Source: Pararhizobium qamdonense (GTDB lineage: Bacteria; Pseudomonadota; Alphaproteobacteria; Rhizobiales; Rhizobiaceae). From it: 64,000 bases of DNA. A model generated the notes under the pieces. That model worked only from the letters and a program-made list of their open reading frames with translations. It did not search any database and had not been told where the DNA came from. The DNA is taken from contig NZ_CP119570.1 of assembly GCF_029277445.1 (NCBI RefSeq), positions 51,653 to 115,652 on the forward strand. The letters are read 5' to 3'. The position numbers and the translations under genes were made by a program. Below are positions 33,148 to 42,318 of the stretch, piece by piece (within the stretch, counting starts at the first letter, position 1; each line of letters begins with the position of its first letter).

Positions 33148-34002
33148 ATGACCAAGGCCAGCCGCCCCTCCAAGTCCTCGAAGAGACAGGAGCGCCGCGG
33201 CGCCTCTGATCGGCCCGACAGGCACCAGAACCTCCTCGCAGCCGTGATCGAAGAGCAGACCAACCGCCGCAAACCTTCGCGCACCAAGACCCACGAAGGT
33301 CCGGTCAAGGCTCTCAATGATGGTCAGCGTCGCTACGACGCGGCAATGAAATCCTCCGATATCGTCTTTGGCACCGGCCCGGCCGGCACGGGCAAGACCT
33401 GGCTCGCCGTTCAGCGCGCGGCTGAGGCATACAACGCAGGTCTTATCGACAAGATCTACGTTAGCCGGCCCAACGTCGAGGTGGAGCGCTCCTTCGGGTT
33501 TCTGCCTGGCGACCTGGATGAGAAGTTCGGCCCTTATCTGACGCCGCTTGAGGAGGCTTTCCATGACGCTTTCGGCCAGGCCAAATACGAGTATTTGCTT
33601 GAGGCCGAGGTGATCGTTCCAGTCCCGCTGGCCTTCATGCGTGGGCGCACCCTGAAGAACGCTTGGGTGATCTTCGATGAAATGCAGAACGCGACCGATA
33701 CCGAGTTCAAGATGGCGCTGACCCGCATCGGTGAGGGCGCCAAATTCATCATCAATGGCGACCTGCGGCAGGTCGATCAGGGCATTAGGTCCGGTCTGCC
33801 GCGGGCTATCAAGCTGCTCGGCGCTTTGCGTGAGGTCTCGGTGGTTGAGTTCGGCCGCGAAGACATTGTTCGGCACGGTCTTATTCAGAAAATTGTCGAA
33901 TTGTATGAAGACCAAGACATTTCGAGCTATTCAGTGAGCAGCGACGACGAAGCTCGCGAAGGACTCGAAAGATTTTTGGATGCAAGCACTACCGGTAATT
34001 GA
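33148..34002 (+). CDS. phoH: PhoH-like ATPase
   Basis: A 284-residue P-loop protein. Walker A GPAGTGKT is at about residues 76-83 and Walker B VIFDEMQN at about 176-183; NGDLRQVDQ later fits sensor motif of the family. A basic N-terminal extension of about 60 residues (TKASRPSKSSKRQERRG) is predicted to be disordered. PhoH proteins are RNA-helicase-related ATPases common in phages, possibly in RNA handling or phosphate stress; the exact role is unknown. It overlaps the next gene by 23 bases. Confidence 0.92.
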   Translation: MTKASRPSKSSKRQERRGASDRPDRHQNLLAAVIEEQTNRRKPSRTKTHEGPVKALNDGQRRYDAAMKSSDIVFGTGPAGTGKTWLAVQRAAEAYNAGLIDKIYVSRPNVEVERSFGFLPGDLDEKFGPYLTPLEEAFHDAFGQAKYEYLLEAEVIVPVPLAFMRGRTLKNAWVIFDEMQNATDTEFKMALTRIGEGAKFIINGDLRQVDQGIRSGLPRAIKLLGALREVSVVEFGREDIVRHGLIQKIVELYEDQDISSYSVSSDDEAREGLERFLDASTTGN

Positions 34003-34699
34003 CGACAGCCCGCGACCAGATCCGATTGAAGACGATCTGGTCGCCTTTCGCTTCATTGACAAAAAGCTCCTGGCGATCGACCCGGAGCTTTATCGTTCCA
34101 AGTGGTTCGATTACCGGATGATGACGCCACTGCAGGCGACCCGCCATTACATTCAGGCTTTCGGCGAGGTATATCGTCAGTTCTTCGCTGTGGAAATATC
34201 CAAAAAAGCCTCGCAATTCATCAAGGTGCCCTCGATCGAGGAGATCTTCGAAGGTCTATCGCAGCTCAGCGAAAAGCACATGATGCAATTCTCCGGTATG
34301 TGGCGCGGCCGGCAGGTGGCTGATGCAATCGGCATGCCCTATAAAGAATATATCCACACCGTAATGGGCTTGCGCTTGCGCTTCTGGGGCCAGAACCATC
34401 TTCCCCAGGCTCAACACCTCTACAAGGCAGAGGACGTCGAGAAGACCGTCACGAAATGGGAAGAAATGCAGTCCGCGCGTCTCTATCTCTCCGACGAGCC
34501 GGCCTACATGATCGAGAATTTTGACGATATCGCCCATCAGAACGACTATCACGAATGGTTGTTCAAGCAGGCGTCACTCAGGGGAAACCCCTGGTATGTG
34601 CTGGCGCAGTTTATCAACGACGGCCGGCTGCCGCTGGATAAGGTCGAAGCCCGCTTTGATCCTGATTTGGTCGAGCGCGTTCATCGACATATCCATTAG
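33980..34699 (+). CDS. protein of unknown function downstream of phoH
   Basis: A 239-residue, mainly helical acidic protein. I do not recognise a family. Notable are the aromatic segment YRSKWFDYRMMTPLQATRHYIQAFGEVYRQFF, an HMMQFSGMWRGRQVADAIGMPYKEYIHTVM helix pair resembling a helix-turn-helix, and RFWGQNHLPQAQHLY. The overlap with phoH and the coupling to it suggest a related job. A repeat copy lies in the 117-base gap before dnaB. Confidence 0.55.
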   Translation: MQALPVIDDSPRPDPIEDDLVAFRFIDKKLLAIDPELYRSKWFDYRMMTPLQATRHYIQAFGEVYRQFFAVEISKKASQFIKVPSIEEIFEGLSQLSEKHMMQFSGMWRGRQVADAIGMPYKEYIHTVMGLRLRFWGQNHLPQAQHLYKAEDVEKTVTKWEEMQSARLYLSDEPAYMIENFDDIAHQNDYHEWLFKQASLRGNPWYVLAQFINDGRLPLDKVEARFDPDLVERVHRHIH

Positions 34700-34780
34700 C
34701 ATCCCTGTCACGAAGCGCTATTCTTTCTTGAGCAAGTGAAGCTCGACAGAGGTCAATAGCGCAAATTTTCGCACTATATC

Positions 34781-34801
34781 AGTCAGTAAATATTGATTGA
34801 T
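34781..34801. promoter_or_regulatory. operator-like repeat, copy 15
   Basis: AGTCAGTAAATATTGATTGA plus T lies just before dnaB. A CTATAT (34774-34779) immediately upstream could be its -10. Confidence 0.75.
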
Positions 34802-34816
34802 TTCAAGAGGTAATGA

Positions 34817-36184
34817 ATGTCTCAGGCAGCAGTAGCAACAACCGAAGATGACGACGAAGCCATTGCTGAGCAGGAAGCGCCGAAGTGGGAGTTTGATGAA
34901 GGCTTTCAGCGCAAGACGCTGGCGCTGTTCATGCGCGACACGCAGTTTGCCAACCGCACCAAGGATCTTATCGACCCTGCCTACTTCACCAATGAGGCGC
35001 ACGGCCAGCTCGTGAGCCTGATCAAGACACATATGGCTGTTCATAAGGCTGTGCCGGATCTGCGCATCCTGACCCAGATCCTGAAAGACGAAAAGGCAAA
35101 GAAGCGCATCCGTGAGGACAGCCTGGCCGAAATCAAGATCGCTATCAAAGACGCGGTGCGCACCGACCTGTCAAATTCGACCTACGTCATGGAGAAGGTC
35201 GCCGACTTTGCCAAGTTCACCGCGATGGAGCAGGCGATTCTCCGGAGCGTTGAGCTTCTGCAGCGCGGTGACTTCGCCGGCATCGAGAAGCTGACCAAGG
35301 CCGCGCTGAACGTCGGCCTTCAAGATGACGAGGGCGACTATCACTATTTCAAGGAGATCGAGCAGCGCACACAGGTTCGCGAGGACTGGAAAGCGGGCAA
35401 GATCCTCAAGCGCGGAATCTCGACCGGCTACAGCGAGATTGACGCCAACCTCTATCATGATGGCTGGGGCCGGCGCGAACTGTCTCTGCTTATGGGCGCC
35501 GCGAAGGCCGGCAAGTCCCTCGGCCTTGGCGAGTTCACCAAAAATGCGTCGCTGCTCGGGTTCAACACCGCATACCTATCGTGCGAAGTGTCCAAACAGA
35601 TCATCGCCGACCGTCTCGACGCGAACCTTGCAGACACCGCTATGCGTCTGCTGAAAGATGACCCGCAGACCATCAAGGCCCGCATCCAGGCCGCTGAAGC
35701 CAAGGCTGGTCATCTGATCATTCGCGACTTCGCGTCCGGAACCCTGCAGCCCAACCAGGTCGATAACATCATCGAAAAGTGGCGCTCGGAAGGAATTACG
35801 CTCGATTTGCTGGCGATCGACTACGCGGACATCATGGCTGCGAACTATCGATCCGACAACATTATCGACAATCTGCGGTCCATCTACATCGATATTCGCG
35901 CGATCGCCTACAAGCACGATCTGGCACTGCTTTCCGCCACGCAGACCAATCGCTCCGGCGCGGCAGCTCATACCGCGAAGATGACCGACGTCGCTGAGGA
36001 CTTCAACAAGATCCGCACGGCCGACGTCGTGATTGGGATCAACGCGACTGAACCTGAGAAGCAGTCCGGCGAAGCGCGTTTGCACTGGGTTGCCTCTCGA
36101 AACTCGGAAGACGGCATGACGCTGCTGATTAGACAAGATAGGGAAAAATTGAAATTCTTGACCAAAGTTATGGGTCGCGTCTGA
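34817..36184 (+). CDS. dnaB: replicative DNA helicase, DnaB family
   Basis: A 455-residue hexameric helicase. The N-terminal domain (about residues 20-150, FQRKTLALFMRDTQFANRTKDLIDPAYF) fits DnaB, and the RecA-like core follows: Walker A GAAKAGKS at about 226-233, Walker B LLAIDYADIM at about 330-339, and the QTNRSG arginine-finger region. It unwinds the phage fork together with the primase encoded two genes on. AAGAGG precedes the ATG. A homing-type endonuclease gene starts by overlap with its stop. Confidence 0.92.
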   Translation: MSQAAVATTEDDDEAIAEQEAPKWEFDEGFQRKTLALFMRDTQFANRTKDLIDPAYFTNEAHGQLVSLIKTHMAVHKAVPDLRILTQILKDEKAKKRIREDSLAEIKIAIKDAVRTDLSNSTYVMEKVADFAKFTAMEQAILRSVELLQRGDFAGIEKLTKAALNVGLQDDEGDYHYFKEIEQRTQVREDWKAGKILKRGISTGYSEIDANLYHDGWGRRELSLLMGAAKAGKSLGLGEFTKNASLLGFNTAYLSCEVSKQIIADRLDANLADTAMRLLKDDPQTIKARIQAAEAKAGHLIIRDFASGTLQPNQVDNIIEKWRSEGITLDLLAIDYADIMAANYRSDNIIDNLRSIYIDIRAIAYKHDLALLSATQTNRSGAAAHTAKMTDVAEDFNKIRTADVVIGINATEPEKQSGEARLHWVASRNSEDGMTLLIRQDREKLKFLTKVMGRV

Positions 36185-36705
36185 TGGCTGAGTGGCGCGA
36201 TATTCCAGGATACGAGGGTTACTATCGGGTTTCTGAAGAAGGGCATGTAAAGTCCTGCTCTCGCGTCATCATGCGTAGCACCGGCGCTCCGCAAACTGTT
36301 CGTGAGCGTATTCTCAGGCCGGCGCCGGGCACGGATGAATATCCGTCGGTATCTTTATCCATCGACGGAAAGCTGCAGAGCCGGAGAGTTCATCTTCTCG
36401 TGGCTGAAGCGTTTCTTGGGCCTGCACCCGCCAACCAAGAGGTTCGCCATCGTGACGGAGATCGGTCCAACCCGAGACTCGACAATCTGCTTCACGGAAC
36501 GCGCGTCGAGAACATGGAGGACGCCCGTGAGCACGGCACTCTCGGTATTGGTGAGCGCAACGGAAACTCCAAACTCACCGATGAGCAACGCGATCAGATC
36601 CAAAGTCGTGTGAAGGCGGGTGGAAACCAGCGATTGATCGCCGCCGAGTTTGGAATCTCTCAGTCGCGCGTCAGTCATATCGTTCATAATTGGAGATCCG
36701 TATGA
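36184..36705 (+). CDS. HNH homing endonuclease (NUMOD4-HNH-HTH)
   Basis: A 173-residue protein with NUMOD4 at residues 3-50 (EWRDIPGYEGYYRVSEEGHVKS), an HNH_3 nuclease around 75-105 (VHLLVAEAFLGPAPANQEVRHRDGDRSNPRLDNL, with the H-x-N-type core) and a C-terminal helix-turn-helix (SQSRVSHIVHNW). Free-standing enzymes of this kind cut a related intron-less or gene-less site and copy themselves. It is inserted between dnaB and primase with four-base overlaps on both sides, so the operon was not broken. Confidence 0.92.
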   Translation: MAEWRDIPGYEGYYRVSEEGHVKSCSRVIMRSTGAPQTVRERILRPAPGTDEYPSVSLSIDGKLQSRRVHLLVAEAFLGPAPANQEVRHRDGDRSNPRLDNLLHGTRVENMEDAREHGTLGIGERNGNSKLTDEQRDQIQSRVKAGGNQRLIAAEFGISQSRVSHIVHNWRSV

Positions 36706-37856
36706 GCGAAAGCATCTTCCAGGAAATCACGGAGAACCTGGACCTCGAGTTCCTTTTCGATCGGGAGAGCCTGCCCTACAAAATGGGGCGAGGCTCCTCC
36801 GGTATGCAGATCAATGCCAAATACTGCCCGGACTGCGGCGACGGCCGATCGCGCGTCTATCTCAATGCCGATACGGGGCAGGGGAACTGCTTCGTCTGCA
36901 ACCAGACCTTTAATAAGGCCAAATTTGTCAAGCTGCACTTCGGCTACGACAACTGGAAGCAGACCATCGAGACCTGCAAGGAAATCATGCGAGAGCAGGG
37001 CTGGCGCCCCAAGCGCATGACAACGGTCGCTGTCGATCATGGCGAGGTAAAACTGCCTTATTCAACGCCGTTGCCGACGGACGACGGGGAGAACCTGGTC
37101 TATCTCGAAAGTCGAGGCATCACGGCGGAATATGCCAAGTATTTCGGGCTGCGCTACTGCCAGTTCGGTTCCTGGGCGTTCCGTGACGAGAAGAGCGACC
37201 TGCAGCAGCAATGGTTCTCCAATCGCGTCATCATTCCGGTGTTCGACCTCGATGGCACGCTGAAGACATTCCAGGGGCGCGACCTGACAACCGGGCCGGC
37301 CGCAGAGCACGTCGATCGCAAATACCTGTTTCCTAAAGGTCTGCCAGGCACTGGCAAGTTTCTGCTCAATGGTCAGAACGTCCAGCTCACCGATGAGGTC
37401 TGCATGGGCGAAGGCGCCTTCGACGTCGCTGCGATCAAGATCGCCTTTGACGAAGAGGTTGATCTGCGGCGCGTGGTGCCGGTCGGATCGTTCGGCAAGC
37501 ATCTGTCCTACGGCTCAGCTACCGGCGATGATCAGCTTGGCCGCTTCCTGCAATTGCGGCGCCAGGGCGTGAAGATCGTAACGATCATGTGGGACGGCGA
37601 GGCCAAGGCACTAATCGCAGCGCTAGATGCAGCCAAGCTTCTCACCTCGATTGGTCTGAAGGCGCGTATCGCACTGCTGCCCTACCGGAAAGACCCGAAC
37701 GAAGTGCTCAGCGAGGTGACGCGCAAGGCTTACTACGCCGCAACGCTGTGGACACCTGGTCTCGATGTGAAATGGCGCCTGCGCAATCCCTACGCGGCCG
37801 ACGAAGCCAAATGGAAGATCGAGCAGGCGAAGAAAAAAGTCGCTGTGGGATCTTGA
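36702..37856 (+). CDS. DNA primase with zinc finger and TOPRIM-like domain
   Basis: A 384-residue primase starting at an ATGA overlap (TGGAG upstream). A zinc ribbon at residues about 42-66 (CPDC, then CFVC) recognises the template and the TOPRIM-like core carries EGAFD at about 237-241 and WDGEAKA at about 300. A short segment with VFDLDGTLKTFQGRDL fits the DnaG/T7-type core strand. It is shorter than DnaG, with no obvious helicase-binding domain. It works with the DnaB-like helicase two genes upstream. Confidence 0.85.
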   Translation: MSESIFQEITENLDLEFLFDRESLPYKMGRGSSGMQINAKYCPDCGDGRSRVYLNADTGQGNCFVCNQTFNKAKFVKLHFGYDNWKQTIETCKEIMREQGWRPKRMTTVAVDHGEVKLPYSTPLPTDDGENLVYLESRGITAEYAKYFGLRYCQFGSWAFRDEKSDLQQQWFSNRVIIPVFDLDGTLKTFQGRDLTTGPAAEHVDRKYLFPKGLPGTGKFLLNGQNVQLTDEVCMGEGAFDVAAIKIAFDEEVDLRRVVPVGSFGKHLSYGSATGDDQLGRFLQLRRQGVKIVTIMWDGEAKALIAALDAAKLLTSIGLKARIALLPYRKDPNEVLSEVTRKAYYAATLWTPGLDVKWRLRNPYAADEAKWKIEQAKKKVAVGS

Positions 37857-37860
37857 CGCC

Positions 37861-37879
37861 TCAATCAATATTTACTTAC
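37861..37879. promoter_or_regulatory. operator-like repeat, copy 16
   Basis: TCAATCAATATTTACTTAC lies four bases after the primase stop, before the WGR gene. Confidence 0.75.
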
Positions 37880-37934
37880 AACCCACGTAAAATCGCGCTA
37901 TCACATAAGCACAACAACGAGAGAGAAACGAGCA

Positions 37935-38474
37935 ATGAGCTACCCACTCGATTTCGCGCACTATGCGCTTGAATTTTCGGACGGCGGTCGTTCGAACAAG
38001 CACTACAACGCCACGCTGCTGATCGCGCCGAACGGCATGTCGATCCTGGTCAAGCGTTGGGGCAAGATCGGTTCGATCGGCGAAATGAAGGTCGAGAAGT
38101 TCGCGATCCAGAAGAAAGCCGAATCCGAGTTTGAAAAGATCGTCCAGTCCAAGTTGGGCAAGGGTTACGAGACCCGCAGTCATAATATGAAGCAGATCAA
38201 CGCCGAGGGGGAGCTGCGCATGGCGTTCGGACCTGCTGTCTGGCCGAAACTCCCAGGCTCCGCGCTTGAACACGTTCTCCCAGGCTTCGACACTGCCGGC
38301 CGCAAGGAGCTTGGCGAGACCCGCTTCGACGAGAACGGCAAGTTCAAGGGCGATCCTGCGCCGCGCGTCTTCTCGCAAGCCGAGATCGCCGCTGCCCGTG
38401 CCGCTGAGAGGCTGGCCGCGCAGGAAGAGGCTCAAAAGACCTATGCCGTCAATCCGAACTTCGGGCGGTTTTGA
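37935..38474 (+). CDS. WGR-domain protein
   Basis: A 179-residue protein. Residues about 20-85 carry the WGR pattern: NKHYNATLLIAPNGMSILVKRWGKIGSIGEMKVEKF then AIQKKAESEFEKIVQSKLGKGYE (the W-G-K-I-G core and final K-G-Y). WGR domains in PARP and bacterial proteins bind DNA ends or nicks, often beside ligases. The C-terminal part is Ala/Glu-rich. It lies two genes upstream of the phage ATP-dependent ligase, which suggests a role in nick or end recognition. Confidence 0.85.
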   Translation: MSYPLDFAHYALEFSDGGRSNKHYNATLLIAPNGMSILVKRWGKIGSIGEMKVEKFAIQKKAESEFEKIVQSKLGKGYETRSHNMKQINAEGELRMAFGPAVWPKLPGSALEHVLPGFDTAGRKELGETRFDENGKFKGDPAPRVFSQAEIAAARAAERLAAQEEAQKTYAVNPNFGRF

Positions 38475-38740
38475 TGGACACAATCGATTTCGCCCTCGAC
38501 CTTCTACGTCGTGTCGAGCGAATGCGCCTTCGACACTGGGAGGACGAAAAAGACGGCCTCATCGATGAGATCTCCAAGCGCGACGACATGCCGGCGCTGA
38601 TGGAAGAGTTCACTCTAGCCACCGTCGCCGAGTGCCGCATTCGCGTGTGCATCCGACGCGCATATCGCAAGCGTTATGGCGTGCGAGCCGATATCGCCCA
38701 CGCCGATACGACAATTCACAAGAACTATGGGAGGTTTTGA
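38474..38740 (+). CDS. small helical protein of unknown function
   Basis: An 88-residue protein whose ATG overlaps the WGR stop (TGATG). It is highly charged and probably all-helical (LLRRVERMRLRHWEDEKDGLIDEISK), with an Arg-rich middle (RIRVCIRRAYRKRYGVRADI). I do not recognise a family. It sits in a tightly coupled run between WGR and ligase genes. Confidence 0.55.
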   Translation: MDTIDFALDLLRRVERMRLRHWEDEKDGLIDEISKRDDMPALMEEFTLATVAECRIRVCIRRAYRKRYGVRADIAHADTTIHKNYGRF

Positions 38741-39363
38741 TGCCCCGCTTTCTAACACTCGCGCCTGAGAACCAGTTTCAGTTCGTCTGCCCGGTGTTTA
38801 ACGCCAAGACCAAGATGGCCGCTTGCTCCACGCTGCGCGACCGTGTTTTCGCCGGCGCTCAGCCTGCTGTGCGTAAGGGCTGCCAGGCCGCTGTCCGATG
38901 CAGCATGTGCCCTGCAGCCGAGATCGTCCGGCGCATCTCCTACGGCGTCCAGACGTCCGACGACTACGGATCGACCGAGCCGAAGGTGGGAAAGATCCAT
39001 GCCGTCGTTCTCGACAAGATGAAGAATACCATTCCAATTCTAAGCGTGCTGGATCAAATCGGCGTGTCGCCTGAAGAACGCCAGCTTTTGCTGACCAGCC
39101 GCACGCGCATCGCCGAGCAGCTCAAGACCGCGCCTGGTCGCGACGGCAAGGAAACGCCGTTCATTGCGCCGCAGAAGATCAACCCATACATTTACTCGTC
39201 TAAGCCCGTGTCGAAACGGCGCCAGGACGAGGATGAAACCGATCTCGATATGACCATCGACGCAACCGTTGCACATCGGGCTCCACCTAAATCCCAGAAC
39301 ACAACTATCAACCGCGCAGCGATGACCGGCGATATGTCGGCTGCCATCAACGCCGCAGCATAA
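38740..39363 (+). CDS. protein with cysteine cluster and shared C-terminal peptide
   Basis: A 207-residue protein starting in overlap with the previous stop. The N-terminal 70 residues carry five cysteines (CPVFNAKTKMAACSTLRD, KGCQAA, RCSMCPAAE), suggesting a metal-binding domain. The C-terminus ends with INRAAMTGDMSAAIN plus a short Ala tail, which closely matches the C-terminus of the protein at 60103. No family is recognised. It may be an accessory of the ligase that directly follows. Confidence 0.55.
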   Translation: MPRFLTLAPENQFQFVCPVFNAKTKMAACSTLRDRVFAGAQPAVRKGCQAAVRCSMCPAAEIVRRISYGVQTSDDYGSTEPKVGKIHAVVLDKMKNTIPILSVLDQIGVSPEERQLLLTSRTRIAEQLKTAPGRDGKETPFIAPQKINPYIYSSKPVSKRRQDEDETDLDMTIDATVAHRAPPKSQNTTINRAAMTGDMSAAINAAA

Positions 39364-39374
39364 GGAGACCACCT

Positions 39375-40922
39375 TTGAACGCATCTGAAGCCCTTTCGCT
39401 TATTCGCGAAATCGCTAATTCGCCCGGCCGCTTGGACAAGCAGGCAGGCCTCGAGAAGCTGCTCGCCGACGATCTCGGCAAGTTTATCGTGAGCTGGACC
39501 TACGATCCATTCATCACCTATGGCGTGACGCTGAAGAATGCGTCGGCACCTGTTCCGGAGCATAACTGCACGTTGAGCGACGGCGTTGTGCTGCGCGTTC
39601 TGACCCAGCTTTCGACCCGCGAGTTGTCTGGCAATGCGGCGAAAGCCGAGATCGACATGCTTTTCAAAGCGCTGGATCCCGACAGCAATGAAATCCTGTT
39701 CCTTATCCTCAACAAGGATCTCAAGGCTGGTATCGGCAATACGACGGTCGAATCCGTGCTGCCAGGCTTCCTGCCATCGTTCGGCGTGATGCGCGCTCAC
39801 CCTTACGAGGAAAAGCGCGTGACCCAGTTTCCGGTCCCGGTCGAACCGAAGCTCGACGGTATGCGTGTGACCTTTATTGCGAAGGAGGGGAAGGGCGCTT
39901 TCTTCACCAGGTCAGGCAAAGCTATTCCGGCGTTGCAGGATCTCGCCGCACCGCTGCTTCAAGCGGCCAAACACGTCCAGCAGCAGGCACGTGACGGTGA
40001 CGTCGATGATCACTACCGTCACCTGGCTCTGGTTCTGTTTGACGGCAACAACGTCCAGCCGACCTTCGTGCTCGACACCGAGGCAATCAACGGTCTTTTC
40101 GAGACGTCCGGCGCCATTCGTCGCAAGTCGGAAAAAGCGTTCGACGCGCAGCTCGAATCTTTCGACCTCTTGCCGTATTCAGGCTTCATCGGCGCAGCTC
40201 CCTACAAGGTGCCCTACGAGACACGCCGCGCGTTGCTTGAAACGTTCGTGAGCGAGGTCCGTGAAGTTACCGACGCACCGGTCTTTGCGACGCCAGTCTA
40301 CGAGGCCAACAGTCACGAGGAAATCGCTGAGATTTACGAGCGGTTGATCAATCAGACGATCGCCAACTATATCGCCCGTGGCGACAAGGACGTTGAGGCT
40401 GAGCTTCTCAAGGTTCTGATCGACAAGGCGACCGGCAAGCCCAAGGGTCTCGAAGGCGCGATGGTGAAGACCTATGACGGTGCCTATGAGAAGAAAAAGA
40501 GCCACGCCTGGCTCAAGATCAAGCCCGAGGAAACGATCGACCTCTTCATCGTCGGCTTCTACAACGGCGAGGAAAACGCCGAGAACGAAGACCGCCTGGG
40601 CGGCGTGATTGTCGATCACAAGGGCGTCAACGTGCGCATCGGTGGTGGATGGTCATCTGACGATCGCGACCAGCTCTGGAATGACTGGCGGCACGACGCG
40701 GGTCTACTCGGTATCGCACCGAAGGTCGGCTTCAAACCCGGCCACGCCATCGACGCTGCGATCATCCACAAGGATGAATATCAGCTCATCGGTCGCATGA
40801 TCGAAATCGAGTTCAACGAGGTCACGCCTGACGGCTCGCTGCGTCATCCGCGCTTCGTTCGTTTCCGCGACGACAAGGCCGGCGAAGTCATCCTCGAGAT
40901 GATGGAAAAGGAGGCTGCGTGA
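39375..40922 (+). CDS. ATP-dependent DNA ligase
   Basis: A 515-residue ligase beginning at a TTG, seven bases after AAGGAG; no in-frame ATG is close. Residues 1-110 form a helical N-terminal domain and the catalytic adenylation motif is EPKLDGMR with lysine K159. Motifs IIIa/IV/V are visible as LFDGNN-region, LEGAMVKTY (motif IV) and SHAWLKIKP (motif V), followed by an OB domain ending with RFVRFRDDKAGEVI. It seals nicks in replication and repair. It overlaps the next small gene by four bases. Confidence 0.92.
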   Translation: MNASEALSLIREIANSPGRLDKQAGLEKLLADDLGKFIVSWTYDPFITYGVTLKNASAPVPEHNCTLSDGVVLRVLTQLSTRELSGNAAKAEIDMLFKALDPDSNEILFLILNKDLKAGIGNTTVESVLPGFLPSFGVMRAHPYEEKRVTQFPVPVEPKLDGMRVTFIAKEGKGAFFTRSGKAIPALQDLAAPLLQAAKHVQQQARDGDVDDHYRHLALVLFDGNNVQPTFVLDTEAINGLFETSGAIRRKSEKAFDAQLESFDLLPYSGFIGAAPYKVPYETRRALLETFVSEVREVTDAPVFATPVYEANSHEEIAEIYERLINQTIANYIARGDKDVEAELLKVLIDKATGKPKGLEGAMVKTYDGAYEKKKSHAWLKIKPEETIDLFIVGFYNGEENAENEDRLGGVIVDHKGVNVRIGGGWSSDDRDQLWNDWRHDAGLLGIAPKVGFKPGHAIDAAIIHKDEYQLIGRMIEIEFNEVTPDGSLRHPRFVRFRDDKAGEVILEMMEKEAA

Positions 40923-41107
40923 AAACGCCGATCGTCATCAGGGGATTCTACCTCGCGACAGGTATGACTTTGACACGTTGGCTTAGTCGACCAATGAGCG
41001 AGCTAACTTGGGTGGACGGCGTTCTTCTTTTTCTCATCGTGCTCGCTTTCCGTGAGGATTGGCCGGAGCTTCGGAATTATTTGAAAAATTCCAAAAAAGC
41101 CGACTGA
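40919..41107 (+). CDS. small membrane protein
   Basis: A 62-residue protein from a GTG that overlaps the ligase stop (GTGA). One transmembrane helix (about residues 32-46, WVDGVLLFLIVLAFR) and a basic C-terminus (NYLKNSKKAD) are visible. No family is recognised. The 94 bases after its stop contain an intrinsic terminator that ends this leftmost replication operon. Confidence 0.5.
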   Translation: MKTPIVIRGFYLATGMTLTRWLSRPMSELTWVDGVLLFLIVLAFREDWPELRNYLKNSKKAD

Positions 41108-41175
41108 AAACTGACTATTCTATAAGCACAAGACGTCTGTTCCTTCGTTTTGTTCATTGTGTCTCCTTTCCAACT

Positions 41176-41203
41176 GGGCGGTCTTCGGGCCGCCCTTTTT
41201 TTT
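41176..41203 (+). terminator. intrinsic terminator between converging operons
   Basis: GGGCGG (41176-41181) pairs with CCGCCC (41190-41195) and is followed by eight T. It overlaps the end of repC on the other strand. Confidence 0.88.
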
Positions 41204-42311
41204 AATGCTGTCGTTTTCGCTTCAAGGCGTGGATTTCCTGCGCGAGATTAACCTCGCCGGCAGCCGCGCGCCGAGCGTAGGCACGGAATAATCCGCCGAA
41301 GTTGGTTATGGTGCGCCGGCCGCGCTGATCGTCATCGAACATTTGCAGGACCAAGAAGAACGTCACCGCTGCGCGCGGCCGCCCCAGATCATCGCAGGCT
41401 TCCTCCCAGGCCGTCCGGTGAGTCCCGAACACGCCTCGCAGTCTCGCGGCAGCCCCAATCAGATCACCTTCCGTTCGAATCTCCCCGGCATATTCAAGCG
41501 CGTCAGGGCAGGCGGCCTTTAGATCACCCAGGCTTACGGTTTCGCCCCTTACCAATTCCTCTTTGCCGTTTTGACAAGGCTGCTCAGGTATATCGTTGTT
41601 GTCTTCAATGTGGCGGCAGGAATTGCCTGCAGAGGCGGAATGATATTGGTGTTCTGCGTCCAGCTTGAGGGCGTTCCAGTCGGCCAATAGCGGCCCAGGA
41701 ATGCGAATAAGTGAACGGCGTGGTGTGACTGACATCAAAGCATCGAAACGACGTTCTAGGGCGCTGACGTCAATTCCAGGATCAAGCTCGGGAAAGGCAC
41801 GCAGGACCTCCTGCACAGTGCGCCGGCTGATCGTGATCTCGTCAAGCTGGCGTTTATGGATCTCCTCGGCTGCCTCGATGCGCTTGATCGAATCCTTGAA
41901 CTCGCTCTCACGAAGCAAGAGGGGTGTCAGATCGAATCCATAGGCGTCGATGATCTGCTGGCTTTTCGATCGAATGGCGAACCTTTTGCCGTTCGCTGAA
42001 TCCTTTGAACTCAAAATGCCAATAGAAATGAGGTCTCGAATTGCGCCGCGCACGGCCCGCTCACTATAGCCGGTCGCCTTTTCCAGTGAATCGTTCGAAG
42101 GCCAGACGAGCAACTTTCCTCCGACCGGCTCTTTAAAGTATGAAATTAGACTAGTCAGCAGCGATATTTGGCCTTTAGACAATCTCAGTGCCCGCGCAGC
42201 AAGATTCTTTACCTTGTAAAGCTTGGCGCGATCGGCCTCAATGTCTTGTTTTTCAAATACACGTTGCCCTGGGCTAAGCTTTCGCCAGCCCAAATTAGGT
42301 TCGGTTTGCAT
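41202..42311 (-). CDS. repC: RepC plasmid replication initiator
   Basis: A 369-residue protein on the opposite strand to nearly all other genes. It matches the repABC-plasmid RepC family: LSKGQISLLTSLISYF, VWPSNDSLEKATGYSERAVRGAIRDL (winged HTH with SERA-type recognition helix), SANGKRFAIRSKSQQIIDAYGFDLTPLL, then the coiled region and a C-terminal domain with ATVTFFLVLQMFDD-like helices. RepC is the initiator of these plasmids, whose origin lies inside repC itself. Length is near the usual 400. No repA or repB is seen. The start has GAGGAT upstream. Confidence 0.9.
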   Translation of the reverse strand: MQTEPNLGWRKLSPGQRVFEKQDIEADRAKLYKVKNLAARALRLSKGQISLLTSLISYFKEPVGGKLLVWPSNDSLEKATGYSERAVRGAIRDLISIGILSSKDSANGKRFAIRSKSQQIIDAYGFDLTPLLLRESEFKDSIKRIEAAEEIHKRQLDEITISRRTVQEVLRAFPELDPGIDVSALERRFDALMSVTPRRSLIRIPGPLLADWNALKLDAEHQYHSASAGNSCRHIEDNNDIPEQPCQNGKEELVRGETVSLGDLKAACPDALEYAGEIRTEGDLIGAAARLRGVFGTHRTAWEEACDDLGRPRAAVTFFLVLQMFDDDQRGRRTITNFGGLFRAYARRAAAGEVNLAQEIHALKRKRQH

Positions 42312-42318
42312 GTCGTAT

